From assembly GCA_902762955.1 (NCBI GenBank), contig CACWQH010000024.1, forward strand, positions 1-38,990: DNA of 38,990 nt, written 5' to 3'. A model generated the notes under the pieces. The model saw only the letters and a program-made list of their open reading frames with translations. It ran no database searches and was not told where the DNA came from. This DNA comes from an uncultured Lachnospiraceae bacterium (GTDB lineage: Bacteria > Bacillota > Clostridia > Lachnospirales > Lachnospiraceae). Positions 18,508 to 27,963 of the stretch are shown one piece after another (the first letter of the stretch is position 1; each line of letters begins with the position of its first letter). The position numbers and the translations under genes are program-made.

Positions 18508-20427
18508 TTATGAAGCCTTACCTATAACCTTCATAAATTCATCTGAAGATACTGCCTTTGAATAGTACCAGCCCTGCATATAATGACATCCTATATTGGC
18601 AAGATGTTCCTTCTGCTCCTTTGTCTCAACACCTTCAGCAACTATATTATATGAAAGTGCATTTAACATACGGATTGTATATTCAAGCGTAATGCCTGCC
18701 TTAATATTTTGAAATGCATCCCATACGATAAACTTATCAATCTTAATGATATTAAACGGCATATGATTGATATAATCAAGATTGGAATATCCCGAACCAT
18801 AATCATCAAGGGAAAGTGTAATACCGTAGTCAACTATATGCTTGATATTGTCATATACGGTATCCGAGCTTCCCGCCATATTGGCAGTCTCTGTTATCTC
18901 AATATTTATCTGTGAAGGCTTAACATCATACTCCTCAAGAATACTTATAATCTTCTTATAATACTCCGGCTGCTGAAGCTGAACCGGACTCATATTAACC
19001 TCAATATATTCTACGGAGCTTTCAGAAAGCTTATTGTCACGTATAAATTTGCAAACCGAACGAAGTACACATTCGCCAAGCGCAATAATCAAACCGTTTT
19101 TCTCTGCTATAGGAATAAACTCCTCCGGAGAAATCCAGCCAAGCTTCTCATCATTTAATCTGACCAGTGCTTCAGCGGAATTATATGCATTTTTCTCAAC
19201 AGAAAATATCGGCTGATAGTAAACCAAAAGTGCATTTCTGTCTATGGCAAGTCTTACTGCCTTTTCAATCTCCTTCTCGCCTCTCATCTTGGAAAGATCC
19301 ATATCACCGGCGATTGATATTCCGCCCTTATTGGTCTTCTTAGCCATAGACATGGCATAATCAATCATCTCAATAAGACTGCCGTAATCCTGTGCGTCCT
19401 TAGGACATTCAAAACAGCATATGGAAGCCGACATCATAATTCCCGAATTAGATTCACTATACCAAGGATGTCTGAAACGACTCTGGATTATTTCTGATAT
19501 ACTCTTAACATCCTCTATGGATTTTTTATTGCAAACAGCAGCAAACTTGTCCGAGCCGTAAGCAAATATATCATCAACCTCTTTAACACCTTCAAGATAA
19601 TTACCGACCTGAACCAAAAGATTATCTCCTACGTCCACGCCATAGGTCTTATTGATATACTTAAAATCATCCATCGCAATGAAAATAATCGAAAACTGCT
19701 TATCTCTTCCGAAGCGATAATCAAGATAGCTTCGCATACAATCCTTATTGTTAAGATTGGTAAGATTATCCATATAAAGTGCAGGATTAAATATATAGTT
19801 GTAAAGTGAAAGACAAACGATAGAAAATGAAAATCCCAATAATGCTATCGAGAATCTGTATTGAACCATCAGCATAACCGATGAAAATACTATACTTAAA
19901 ATCAGTATAAATACATTAAACGCAGGAACACTCTTCCTTCTGTAGATAATAACCGCAACCTCGGATATTACCAATACTGCCGAGAGTAAAACATATATTC
20001 CGCCAAGCTTACCGGTGGAATAACCGGAACGGTTAAAATAAAATCCAACCTTTGTTGCAGGTGAAAGGAAATCAATAACTGTCATACATATAAGAATTAA
20101 ATAAAAGAAATACTTGATTACTCTTTTATTATTTTCATACAAATTCATATATTCACAGATAAAGTCCGCATATACAACCAGGATAAAGCTTATCATAAAC
20201 GAATAAAGCGCCATGATATAGTTAAAGCCAACCTCATCTACCATTTCAATCTCATACAAAATATCAGCTATCATATTAATAGCTGTAGCAATCAAAACAT
20301 AGATATTAAATCTTAAGAAAAAGGAATAGCTTTTAAGAGGTATTCTTTTCTGATGAAAATACCACATAATCATGAGTATGCAATTTGCGATTGCAGTTAG
20401 ATTAAAAACCAAACTAAATTCGAACAT
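18508..20427 (-). CDS. Membrane-bound GGDEF/EAL protein, probable cyclic-di-GMP phosphodiesterase
   Basis: The 639-aa protein has six or seven transmembrane helices in residues 1-210, then a GGDEF-type domain (about 225-375) and an EAL domain (about 385-630). The GGDEF signature is degenerate (YGSDKF at 290-295), so cyclase activity is unlikely. The EAL domain keeps its catalytic set: E419 in EALVRL, N478, E513, D541-D542 in DDYGSGYS, K562, E601 and Q605. I infer a phosphodiesterase that lowers cyclic-di-GMP in response to a membrane signal, with the GGDEF remnant as possible nucleotide sensor. The Shine-Dalgarno (ACGGGG) is weak. It is encoded alone. Confidence 0.9.
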   Translation of the reverse strand: MFEFSLVFNLTAIANCILMIMWYFHQKRIPLKSYSFFLRFNIYVLIATAINMIADILYEIEMVDEVGFNYIMALYSFMISFILVVYADFICEYMNLYENNKRVIKYFFYLILICMTVIDFLSPATKVGFYFNRSGYSTGKLGGIYVLLSAVLVISEVAVIIYRRKSVPAFNVFILILSIVFSSVMLMVQYRFSIALLGFSFSIVCLSLYNYIFNPALYMDNLTNLNNKDCMRSYLDYRFGRDKQFSIIFIAMDDFKYINKTYGVDVGDNLLVQVGNYLEGVKEVDDIFAYGSDKFAAVCNKKSIEDVKSISEIIQSRFRHPWYSESNSGIMMSASICCFECPKDAQDYGSLIEMIDYAMSMAKKTNKGGISIAGDMDLSKMRGEKEIEKAVRLAIDRNALLVYYQPIFSVEKNAYNSAEALVRLNDEKLGWISPEEFIPIAEKNGLIIALGECVLRSVCKFIRDNKLSESSVEYIEVNMSPVQLQQPEYYKKIISILEEYDVKPSQINIEITETANMAGSSDTVYDNIKHIVDYGITLSLDDYGSGYSNLDYINHMPFNIIKIDKFIVWDAFQNIKAGITLEYTIRMLNALSYNIVAEGVETKEQKEHLANIGCHYMQGWYYSKAVSSDEFMKVIGKAS

Positions 20428-20488
20428 AAGCGACCCCGTAAATTATATATTTGTACAAAAGTACTAAAAATACCAATAAAATAATAAC

Positions 20489-20517
20489 ATTTATTCATAT
20501 ATTTTACAATATGTCAA
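20489..20517 (-). promoter_or_regulatory. Likely promoter of the GGDEF/EAL gene
   Basis: TTGACA (20517-20512) and ATAAAT (20494-20489) are 17 bp apart on the minus strand. The start of transcription would fall about 55 nt before the ATG at 20427. Confidence 0.45.
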
Positions 20518-20561
20518 AATATACAGTTTTAAACTCAATAATTGTATAAATCTTCCTTATA

Positions 20562-21860
20562 TCAGTTAAACGGTATAACCTCAGCCTGTAAGTCACTAGA
20601 AAAGCTGTCAACGATACCCTCGGTAACATATATTGATGCATCAGATTTAACAAGCACCATTTCAAAATCATATTTACCCAAACGCCAAAGTTCTACTGTC
20701 TTGTCATACCCTAACAAAATAGCTATTGTTGATAACGCATCCGCAACTGCCGTATCAGAAGAAATAATAGTTGCCGATACAATGTCTGTGTCTGCAGGAT
20801 AACCTGTAGCAGGGTCAATGATATGATGATAGTAATTACCATCCTGTTCAAAATATCTCTCATATGTACCTGCTGTAACAACCGACATTGCAGACATACC
20901 ATTATCAGATAATCCGTCAATTGAAATTACAGCAATACAGTCGCCCTGACTACCATAAGGATTTTGTATACCTACACGCCATGGCTTGCCGTCCGGTTTA
21001 GATCCAATAAATGAAATGTTACCTCCAAGGCTTATCATGGCACCTGTTAAAACATTTTCATCTTTTGATGTGAGAAGCTCGTTTACCTTATCAGCTATGT
21101 AACCCTTGGCAATCGCACCAAAATCTATCTTCATTCCGTTTTCCTTAAATCTAACGCCAAAAAGCAATTCTCCGCTTTCCTCATCATCAGTATATCCCGA
21201 TGAAACTGCATTAGACCACTCGCGAGCCGGAAGTTCAAGTACCTCTGCATTATCAGGATTTGCAAGCAAAAGAAGTTCACTTATCTCCGTATCATCAGGA
21301 ACACGATAGTTTTTGCTGAAAAATCCCCACGCATCCGATAAAGGATAAAGTGCAATATTGAAGACACCATCTGTTTCATGCGCAAGCTCCTGACTCATCT
21401 TTATAACCTCTATAAGCTCATCCGAACAGGCAGCATTACCATTATTATTTAAATAGTAAACCTCTGAATCGGTTCTTTCCGTTGAAAACACATCGTCCAA
21501 TCTGTCGATCAAATCAGCCGATTCCTTAAGTGAAGCCTCTGCATCCGCACCATATACAGTCAAGCCTATCACAGTATCCATTGCAAAAAATGTGGTTGAT
21601 GCACTGTTTTCACCTGTTTCGATATCTATTGAATCAGAAAAAGGTGTACTTTCTGTTGTCGACACATCAGCTTCTGTCTTTTCCGCTTCAGTGGTTATAT
21701 CAGTTGTATTTTCTTCGGTAATTTCTTCAGACTTTTCTATAGTTTCTTCGGTAGATTTTAAGGAACTACCTTTTTTTGAATCATTTGAATCACCACATCC
21801 GGTTAATAATAAAGCTCCCAAAAAGAAACCTCCTAATATCCGCAATCCTCTTTTATTCAC
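20562..21860 (-). CDS. apbE: ApbE-family FAD:protein FMN transferase, lipoprotein
   Basis: ApbE enzymes use FAD to attach FMN covalently to Thr/Ser of target proteins such as Rnf and Nqr subunits. The 432-aa protein has a lipoprotein signal (lipobox LLTGC, C22), a long acidic Thr/Glu-rich spacer (about 25-85), then the ApbE domain with TTFFAMDTVIGLTVYG, DFGAIAKGYIADKV, SLGGNISFIG and HHIIDPATGYPAD. It acts outside the membrane. The start is GTG at 21860, chosen because GAGGAGG lies 8 nt upstream and the nearby ATG at 21864 gives only four codons. No rnf genes are in the window, so the target is unknown. Confidence 0.92.
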   Translation of the reverse strand: MNKRGLRILGGFFLGALLLTGCGDSNDSKKGSSLKSTEETIEKSEEITEENTTDITTEAEKTEADVSTTESTPFSDSIDIETGENSASTTFFAMDTVIGLTVYGADAEASLKESADLIDRLDDVFSTERTDSEVYYLNNNGNAACSDELIEVIKMSQELAHETDGVFNIALYPLSDAWGFFSKNYRVPDDTEISELLLLANPDNAEVLELPAREWSNAVSSGYTDDEESGELLFGVRFKENGMKIDFGAIAKGYIADKVNELLTSKDENVLTGAMISLGGNISFIGSKPDGKPWRVGIQNPYGSQGDCIAVISIDGLSDNGMSAMSVVTAGTYERYFEQDGNYYHHIIDPATGYPADTDIVSATIISSDTAVADALSTIAILLGYDKTVELWRLGKYDFEMVLVKSDASIYVTEGIVDSFSSDLQAEVIPFN

Positions 21861-21900
21861 TCATTTTCCCTCCTCACTTATACAAACTGCTATATTTATT

Positions 21901-22395
21901 TTACCTCTGCACCCTGTTAAGATATCTCTCCCATGCAAAAATAGCCTCTTTAAAGCTTACCTTTATCTCGTACGAATCTGCTGCCGTATTATCTTCCTCG
22001 TCTGTAAACTCTAATCCTATGTTATAAATATTTTTAGAAGACTCATTGTCAGCATCCTTCTCCATATAATATAAATAAGCTCCCTCACAGATCTTAATTA
22101 TATTTTCAGTCTCCACATCACTTAAAACAGTATCCGGTACCTCTTCCATAAGCACCTCATTTGCATCATAATACCTGTAGCCGTCCTTTTTTGCTGATAT
22201 AATCTTACCGTCTAACAATCTAACAGTAGTTGTGTCTGCGTAGCTTTCGGTATAATTGGTATTCTGTGAGTTGTTGCTGTCTACAATAAGTGCCTCAAGC
22301 ACAAGGATTATTCCGGCTTCATTTACCTTAAAGCTTGAGATAACACAATCGTCAAATGTAAATTTTTCTATTTCGTTTACTGATTTAAAACCCAT
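21901..22395 (-). CDS. Unknown protein of 164 aa
   Basis: I do not recognise the family. The sequence is soluble and acidic, alternating short beta segments (CVISSFKVNEAGIILVLEAL, TTTVRLLDGKIISA) and polar loops, and ends with a helix containing AIFAWERYLNRVQR. Composition suggests a beta-sandwich or lipocalin-like fold, but that is a guess. AAAGGAG before ATG supports the start. It lies 28 bp after the YhcG-type nuclease gene and 40 bp before apbE, on the same strand, and may be part of a long operon starting at 26345. Confidence 0.65.
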   Translation of the reverse strand: MGFKSVNEIEKFTFDDCVISSFKVNEAGIILVLEALIVDSNNSQNTNYTESYADTTTVRLLDGKIISAKKDGYRYYDANEVLMEEVPDTVLSDVETENIIKICEGAYLYYMEKDADNESSKNIYNIGLEFTDEEDNTAADSYEIKVSFKEAIFAWERYLNRVQR

Positions 22396-22423
22396 TTTAT
22401 TACTCCTTTTATTTAAAATATCT

Positions 22424-23440
22424 TTATTCTAACTCCTTCAAAACTGCTTCAACCTGTGCTATCAATTCTTCTTTATCAGGTATTACATAGGTATATTTTG
22501 ATGCAAATATATTATTGTTAATCCCTCCAAGTGTGTACTCTGCTGCCACATCATCCTTGTCAGTACAAAGAATTATTCCTATAGGTTCATTATCATCGAT
22601 ATCATTCACTTCAGAATTATAATAATTAAGATACATATTGAGTTGTCCAACTGCTGCAGCCATCAGCTTCCTTGTTTTTAACTCTATCAAAACATATGCT
22701 TTTAATATCTTATTATAAAACACCATATCAACATAGTAATGTTCATTATCAATCGTAACTCTCTGCTGCGTTCCGACAAACATAAAACCTCTGCCAAGCT
22801 CAAGTAAAAATTTTTCGATATGTGCTACCAACGCTTTTTCCAAATCACTTTCCATAACCGGTTTGTCTTCAGGTACTCCTAAAAATTCAAACACATACGG
22901 ATCCTTTATTATGTCTGATGGTTTATTAATTTCTATACCTGCTTCAGCCAATGAAATAACCTTTTCTTTATTTGCCTTACCATCAGACAATAATAATCTT
23001 TCAAACAATGATGTATCTATCTGTCTTTTTAACTCTCTCACTGACCATCCTGATTTTTCGCATTCTTTTTCATAAAAGCTTCTTTTGTCCTTATCTGAAA
23101 TACCCAATAATTCGCAATAATGAGTCCATGTCAATTTGCCAGTCAGCGACTGGCATTTTGGATAGTTCAAATAAAAAGCTCTCATATTTTGTAAATTTGA
23201 TCTTGAAAAACCTTTTCCCAACTCATTTGTTAATTTCTTTGATAATTCCTTTAATGTCTGTTTTCCATATTCTGCCCTATCATTATTATTTTGTTCATGC
23301 TCTACAATAACCCGTCCAATATTCCAATATGCATTAATAAGTTCAATATTAATTTCTTTAGCAACATTTTTCTTTGCTTTATCTATTATGTCTTTTATTT
23401 CATTTATCATATCAGTAGTAATTAATTCATTTGAACTCAT
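22424..23440 (-). CDS. YhcG-family (DUF1016) PD-(D/E)XK nuclease-like protein
   Basis: The 338-aa protein has the two-part layout of the family: an N-terminal helical DNA-binding domain (about 1-165, with NAYWNIGRVIVEHEQ and GFSRSNLQNMRAFYL) and a C-terminal PD-(D/E)XK nuclease fold. D238 in YYVDMVFYN and E253-x-K255 in VLIELKTRK are the expected catalytic residues. Such proteins are widespread in accessory regions and are often near restriction or defence genes; the biological role is poorly known. Here it stands alone, 24 bp after the PaaI thioesterase gene, and looks inserted into a housekeeping operon. The AGGAGG site is strong. Its very Asn/Lys/Ile-rich composition contrasts with its neighbours. 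Confidence 0.88.
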   Translation of the reverse strand: MSSNELITTDMINEIKDIIDKAKKNVAKEINIELINAYWNIGRVIVEHEQNNNDRAEYGKQTLKELSKKLTNELGKGFSRSNLQNMRAFYLNYPKCQSLTGKLTWTHYCELLGISDKDKRSFYEKECEKSGWSVRELKRQIDTSLFERLLLSDGKANKEKVISLAEAGIEINKPSDIIKDPYVFEFLGVPEDKPVMESDLEKALVAHIEKFLLELGRGFMFVGTQQRVTIDNEHYYVDMVFYNKILKAYVLIELKTRKLMAAAVGQLNMYLNYYNSEVNDIDDNEPIGIILCTDKDDVAAEYTLGGINNNIFASKYTYVIPDKEELIAQVEAVLKELE

Positions 23441-23464
23441 TATTTTACCTCCTGAAAATGTTAA

Positions 23465-23857
23465 TCATTCCTTATGAAATCCTACAATCTTAACTGCTGC
23501 AAGCGGTGTTCCCAAATCATCTGTCACACGCACATTGTAACAGCAGGTACTTCTTCCGTTCTTTATAAGCTCTGTTTCCGCAATAACCTTATCACTCTTT
23601 GGCACTCCGATAAATGATATATCCGACGTGATGGAAACTGTTCCCGGCTTCTGCCAGTTTGATGCAACTGCAAATGCAAAGTCTGCAAGAGTAAAATACA
23701 CTCCGCCCATTACACCGCCTACTGCATTTTTGTGATGTGCATTTAAAGTAAGGCTTACCTTTGCATAGTTATCTCCCACCTCTTCTATGTATACTCCTGT
23801 ATCGGCTGCATACATATCATGGCTGAAAAATTCTCTTATCTCTTCAATGTCCTTCAT
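23465..23857 (-). CDS. PaaI-family hotdog thioesterase
   Basis: The 130-aa protein has the hotdog fold and the PaaI/YdiI-type pattern: HHKNAVGGVMGGVYFTLADF (with His and Gly-rich turn before the long helix, catalytic Asp in ADFAF), then STSCCYNVRV-like strand (GRSTCCYNVRVTD) and AAVKIVGF. These enzymes cleave acyl-CoA thioesters, often aromatic or short-chain; the substrate is unknown. CAGGAGA precedes ATG. It lies 22 bp after the SpoU-type methyltransferase in an apparent operon that starts at the other hotdog thioesterase at 26345. Confidence 0.85.
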   Translation of the reverse strand: MKDIEEIREFFSHDMYAADTGVYIEEVGDNYAKVSLTLNAHHKNAVGGVMGGVYFTLADFAFAVASNWQKPGTVSITSDISFIGVPKSDKVIAETELIKNGRSTCCYNVRVTDDLGTPLAAVKIVGFHKE

Positions 23858-23879
23858 TTTTAGTTCTCCTGTAAATTAA

Positions 23880-24710
23880 TTATCTTCTCTTTCCAAGCTC
23901 CCAAAATGTCACCGCACTTGCTGCTGCCACATTTAAGGAATCCACTCCGTGCGACATAGGTATCATAGCCGTATAATCACAGGTATTAATCACATCATCC
24001 GAAAGGCCATAACCCTCCGTACCCATGATAACAGCAAGCCTGTCTGCCTCTGATAAACATTTATCATCAATTCCTATTGAATTATCCTTTAATGCCATCG
24101 CAACGGTTTTAAAGCCAAGATTATTCAGTTTATGTATATATTCTGATTTATTTTCAAAGTTTGAACAATCAATAATCGTCCAAGGTATCTGAAATACAGT
24201 TCCCATACTTACCCGTATTGCTCTTCTGTAGAGCGGATCGGCACAATCAGAGGTAAGAAATACGGCATCTATACCAAGTGCCGCTGCACTTCTTATAATC
24301 GCACCGACATTTGTCGGATTAACTACACCATCAAGCACCACTATACGCCTTTTATACTCGCATATCTTCTCAACTGTCGGAAGTCCCTTTCTTCGCATGG
24401 CACATAGGGCTCCTCGTGTAAGTTCAAAGCCGGTAATGCCTGTCAGCACATCAAAATCCGCCGTATATATCGGGATTTCACCTATCCTTTCAATAACACA
24501 TTTTGCCTCGCCATCAATCTGCTTTGTCTCAACAAGCATAGATAAAGGTTCATAACCCGCATCTAAAGCTCGCTCAATCACCTTTGGACTTTCAGCTATA
24601 AATATACCGTAATCTTTCGGTGCATTGTAATGAAACAGTTCCTTTTCATTACAAGCCACATACATATTTAGTTCTTCTGACTGCAAATCATCAATTTTAA
24701 TCAGATTCAT
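23880..24710 (-). CDS. SPOUT (TrmH/SpoU-type) RNA 2'-O-ribose methyltransferase
   Basis: The 276-aa protein has an N-terminal L30e-like substrate domain (about 1-100) and a SPOUT knot domain from about 120. The three SpoU motifs are visible: VVLDGVVNPTNVGAIIRSAA (motif 1, N and R of the active site), LAVIMGTEGYGLS (motif 2) and IPMSHGVDSLNVAAASAVTFWE (motif 3). It methylates the 2'-hydroxyl of a nucleotide in rRNA or tRNA; the position cannot be told. Start ATG overlaps the stop of the ACT gene by 4 bp (ATGA), so translation is coupled. Confidence 0.92.
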   Translation of the reverse strand: MNLIKIDDLQSEELNMYVACNEKELFHYNAPKDYGIFIAESPKVIERALDAGYEPLSMLVETKQIDGEAKCVIERIGEIPIYTADFDVLTGITGFELTRGALCAMRRKGLPTVEKICEYKRRIVVLDGVVNPTNVGAIIRSAAALGIDAVFLTSDCADPLYRRAIRVSMGTVFQIPWTIIDCSNFENKSEYIHKLNNLGFKTVAMALKDNSIGIDDKCLSEADRLAVIMGTEGYGLSDDVINTCDYTAMIPMSHGVDSLNVAAASAVTFWELGKRR

Positions 24711-25072
24711 TTAATCTCATATCCTGCCTTCGCCAATGCCTCAAGTGCTCTGTCGAAGTTTTCTTCCTTCACAAGTATGTAATCGGTATTATAGGTTGAT
24801 ACTGCAAATATCCCTATCTTGTTATCAGCAAGAATTGTCGATATCTTGGACAGAATTCCTATCAATGAAAAATCAAGCACTCCCTGAATACGAAAGCCCT
24901 TACAACCATCATCGCACTCTGTAGTTTGAGCAGGCGTATCTTTAGTTGCACACACCAGCGATATCTCTTCATCGGTCTTACCTATGAAGTAAAAATCTTT
25001 AGATAAATCTATATCCTCCTCTGATTTTACCTTGCATACGGTCAGATCATATTCCAATTTTTTTAATTCCAT
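24707..25072 (-). CDS. ACT-domain (CASTOR-like) small-molecule binding protein
   Basis: The 121-aa protein consists of two tandem ACT-like subdomains: the first (about 5-60) is divergent, the second (about 62-121) has the typical start FSLIGILSKISTILADNKIGIFAVSTYNTDYILVKE. Such stand-alone ACT proteins bind amino acids or similar ligands and are mostly uncharacterised. It overlaps nudC by 10 bp and the next gene by 4 bp, so it is tightly coupled to both. No enzyme domain is attached. Role unknown. Confidence 0.82.
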   Translation of the reverse strand: MELKKLEYDLTVCKVKSEEDIDLSKDFYFIGKTDEEISLVCATKDTPAQTTECDDGCKGFRIQGVLDFSLIGILSKISTILADNKIGIFAVSTYNTDYILVKEENFDRALEALAKAGYEIK

Positions 25073-25932
25073 ACTCTATTCCCTTCTTTAAACATCCTCA
25101 TCATCTCATTTGTAAGACTGTAATCATAAGGCTGAAGGACTATATCCTCCGGACTTACCCACTCCGCATATTTTAGCTCCGACTCATCCATACGTATCTT
25201 ATCATCACCGTCTACATCACAGAAGAATCCGACCAGCAGGTCATCTGCAATGCCCCAAGGTTGAGACTTATAATACCTTATATTCTTTACCTTAAGGCCT
25301 GTCTCCTCCATAACCTCTCTCGCTACGGTTTCTTCGATAGTTTCTCCTATCTCAGTAAAACCCGCTATAAGCGCATTATGTGCAAAGCCCGTTTTATATT
25401 TTGTAAGAAGAATTTTATCACCGTTTATAACTCCGACTATAACAGCCGGATTAATACGCGGATAAATCTTATTGCCACATTTTGGACATACAAGTGCCCT
25501 TTCAAAGGAATCCTTCATAACCTTACTTCCACATCTGCCGCAAAATGAATTATTTTCATACCACTGTGCCAGATGGTACGCTGTAAATGCAGCATACATA
25601 TATCTCTTTGGCTCAAGCTCATATCCCATGATGCGCCTCAAATTGTAAAACGCATATCCGGCTGGTGTCTCAAAACCGGGATTTTCATTATTAAGGCAAA
25701 GAGCTTCGGCAAGAAAGAACTTCTCCTCATCCACAGAAAAAATGTATGTCAAATCAGATATGCTATCACCTTTAAAATCCTTCAATCTCGGGAAATCCAC
25801 ATTCTCACCCGAAGAATCAATCTTAAGCAAAAGCTTGTTATCTTTAAATACTACTATAAGACTATCCTCATCCAGCTTGGCATCAGGCTGATAGCTGTTA
25901 TTTAATTTATACGGTAGTATGTCTTGAATCAT
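25063..25932 (-). CDS. nudC: NAD(+) diphosphatase NudC
   Basis: NudC hydrolyses NAD(H) to NMN(H) and AMP and also removes NAD caps from RNA in known bacteria. The 289-aa protein has an N-terminal regulatory domain (about 1-125), a four-Cys zinc ribbon (C131, C134, C149, C152) and a Nudix domain with the Nudix box at 191-212 (G-x5-E-x7-REVMEETG). SQPWG at 223-227 is the motif that marks NADH-specific Nudix enzymes. It starts 2 bp after the thioesterase gene at 25935 and overlaps the ACT gene. Confidence 0.93.
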   Translation of the reverse strand: MIQDILPYKLNNSYQPDAKLDEDSLIVVFKDNKLLLKIDSSGENVDFPRLKDFKGDSISDLTYIFSVDEEKFFLAEALCLNNENPGFETPAGYAFYNLRRIMGYELEPKRYMYAAFTAYHLAQWYENNSFCGRCGSKVMKDSFERALVCPKCGNKIYPRINPAVIVGVINGDKILLTKYKTGFAHNALIAGFTEIGETIEETVAREVMEETGLKVKNIRYYKSQPWGIADDLLVGFFCDVDGDDKIRMDESELKYAEWVSPEDIVLQPYDYSLTNEMMRMFKEGNRVWN

Positions 25933-25934
25933 CT

Positions 25935-26345
25935 TTATCCCTCCATTAAATCCATAAGTGCCTTATGAAAATCAGGATACTCCTTTTCCAATCTTAACAG
26001 CTTTCCATCCATATTCAAAAAACAATGTTCAGAATGAGCCTCACACAAAACCTTATCATCCTTATTCTTCATCTCATAATAAAGCTTAAGTCTTACGCCC
26101 TTAAACTCTATTATCTTTACAGTTATGTAAACTTCGTCGGAAAATGTACAGCTTGTCTTATATTTACAGTCAAGTGCGGTTACCGGCGAGGCAATCCCCA
26201 TCTCTTCAAGCTTGGCGAAATCCCATCCAATCTGTGACAGGAAATCAACCCTTGCCTCTTCCATCCATCTTATATAATTTGAATGATGCACTATACCCAT
26301 TTTGTCTGTTTCATAATATTGAACTATGTGTTTATATTTTTCCAT
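25935..26345 (-). CDS. YbgC/FadM-type acyl-CoA thioesterase
   Basis: The 136-aa hotdog protein has the 4HBT signature YYETDKMGIVHHSNYIRWMEE (about 9-29) with the catalytic Asp-Gly/His region and YKTSCTFSDEV, EAHSEHCFLN later. Members hydrolyse acyl-CoA or 4-hydroxybenzoyl-CoA thioesters. GTGAGGTATT supports the start. It is the first gene of a tight run thioesterase-nudC-ACT-SPOUT-PaaI. The gap to the upstream MutS-like gene is only 28 bp, so its promoter may be further upstream. Confidence 0.87.
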   Translation of the reverse strand: MEKYKHIVQYYETDKMGIVHHSNYIRWMEEARVDFLSQIGWDFAKLEEMGIASPVTALDCKYKTSCTFSDEVYITVKIIEFKGVRLKLYYEMKNKDDKVLCEAHSEHCFLNMDGKLLRLEKEYPDFHKALMDLMEG

Positions 26346-26373
26346 TTTAATACCTCACATTAAAATAAAACAA

Positions 26374-27963
26374 TTATACCATCTCTCTTGCCTTATCCAC
26401 AATCTCCTTTGGATAATTCATAAGTTCCATTAATGCGATTGCATTCGACAGTTTATTTACTCCCTTATAAAGCTTATAATCAAAGTAAATTTTTCCATTT
26501 TTTATCTTGCTGTTGAAGCAGTAGCACTCATACATTTCCTTAAGCATATCGATAAGTTCCATATCATGCGTGGCAATCATAACCATAAGATTAAGCTTGT
26601 TCATATAAGAAAGTACAGCATACGCTGCCGCAACTCTCTCCTTGGAATTCGTACCCTTGAAAATCTCGTCAACAACTGTAAATATAGGAACATTATCATT
26701 ATCTGCATCTATAATTCTTTTAACCTGAAGTATCTCTTTCATATAATAACTTTGTCCACTTACTATATCATCTCGAAGCGACATAGAAGTAATAACCATA
26801 ATTCTTGGCAAAGATATCCTTGAACATAATGCAGTATTAATCGTTTGAGCAAGAATAATATTTATAGCGACACCCTTCATATAAGTAGATTTACCGGATG
26901 CATTTGTTCCTGTTACAAGAATATTTCCAGTCATATCTACATCATTTTCAACAGCCTTATCTAATAGCGGATGCCTCATCTGTTCCATAATAACATGTCG
27001 CTTTTGAGTATATTCAGGCACAGTGTATCCAACAACACTTTTTCTGTATGATGCTATGGATATTTCTGTATCAATCCGACCAACAAGCTCATAAAGTTTA
27101 ATAACCTTATCAAGTTCTCTTGACAGAAGTCTCACAACTTTCTCAAGAGCTATAACGTCAAATAAAAGCACGCCATAAATATACATAATTAATATGCCTG
27201 ACAAATCTCCTGTTGCCATATAGCTTTGCCTTGTTTGAATAGCTATCATTTTACGAGATATTATCTTCAAATCAGCTATTGTTCCATCCAGTTCATCACT
27301 ATGATACATAATCTTTAATCTCTTATCATTGTCTATAAATTGTGAAAAAGCAACTATAGCTTTTACACTTCCTGTTGAGAACATAAGCTGTTCATAATTG
27401 CCTTTGACAAATACATAAATCACAAGATTACTAACTGCATTTATAATAGACAAAAATAGAAACAAAGGATTACCTGTAATCATCGCTGCTATAAGAAAAC
27501 CAAACAGAGTAAGTTGTAACACACGGTATTGCCAACCATTTTTCATCTGCCAGTAATTCATATCCCTTAAAACATCTATAAGCATATAATCATAATAAGA
27601 TTTACCTATACCTGCTAATTTCTCACTTACATCTAACCTTAATTCTTCGTTTTCACTATATGCTTTTATATGCTCCTCAATATCTATGTTTTTCTCCAAT
27701 GGGAAGTGCAGTTTTTTATATAAATACTGTTCTCCGATAAATGAGTAAGTATGATTAATCTTTAGGAATACTTCATCCATTTCCAAATCGTCCCAAGTAT
27801 CATCATCTATATAATTCGATTCAGAATTATTAATACAATCTTCATAATAAAGGCTGACATTCTCTTCCAACTCAATATTATCTCTCTTTATTCCAAATTC
27901 TTTATTTACTTTATCTCTCAAATATTTTTTTCTAAAAAACAAGTTAGCTCTTCCTTTACTCAA
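26374..27963 (-). CDS. Membrane-anchored MutS-like ATPase
   Basis: The 529-aa protein ends in a MutS domain V ATPase: Walker A GTNASGKST (352-360), a MutS-type MSLRDDIVSGQSYYMKE segment (394-410), Walker B TVVDEIFKGT (429-438) and H466 in ATHDMEL. The mismatch-binding and connector domains of MutS1 are missing. Instead residues 150-187 form one or two transmembrane helices and 253-275 another hydrophobic segment, with a lever-like helical region between. The family exists in many gut Firmicutes but its function is not established; it is unlikely to do mismatch repair in the standard way. It overlaps the upstream membrane-protein gene by 8 bp. Confidence 0.85.
   Translation of the reverse strand: MSKGRANLFFRKKYLRDKVNKEFGIKRDNIELEENVSLYYEDCINNSESNYIDDDTWDDLEMDEVFLKINHTYSFIGEQYLYKKLHFPLEKNIDIEEHIKAYSENEELRLDVSEKLAGIGKSYYDYMLIDVLRDMNYWQMKNGWQYRVLQLTLFGFLIAAMITGNPLFLFLSIINAVSNLVIYVFVKGNYEQLMFSTGSVKAIVAFSQFIDNDKRLKIMYHSDELDGTIADLKIISRKMIAIQTRQSYMATGDLSGILIMYIYGVLLFDVIALEKVVRLLSRELDKVIKLYELVGRIDTEISIASYRKSVVGYTVPEYTQKRHVIMEQMRHPLLDKAVENDVDMTGNILVTGTNASGKSTYMKGVAINIILAQTINTALCSRISLPRIMVITSMSLRDDIVSGQSYYMKEILQVKRIIDADNDNVPIFTVVDEIFKGTNSKERVAAAYAVLSYMNKLNLMVMIATHDMELIDMLKEMYECYCFNSKIKNGKIYFDYKLYKGVNKLSNAIALMELMNYPKEIVDKAREMV

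Noticed and set aside
26374-27963. Canonical mismatch repair gene mutS or mutS2
   Set aside because: The mismatch-binding, connector and Smr domains are missing, and transmembrane segments are present; only the ATPase domain is shared.
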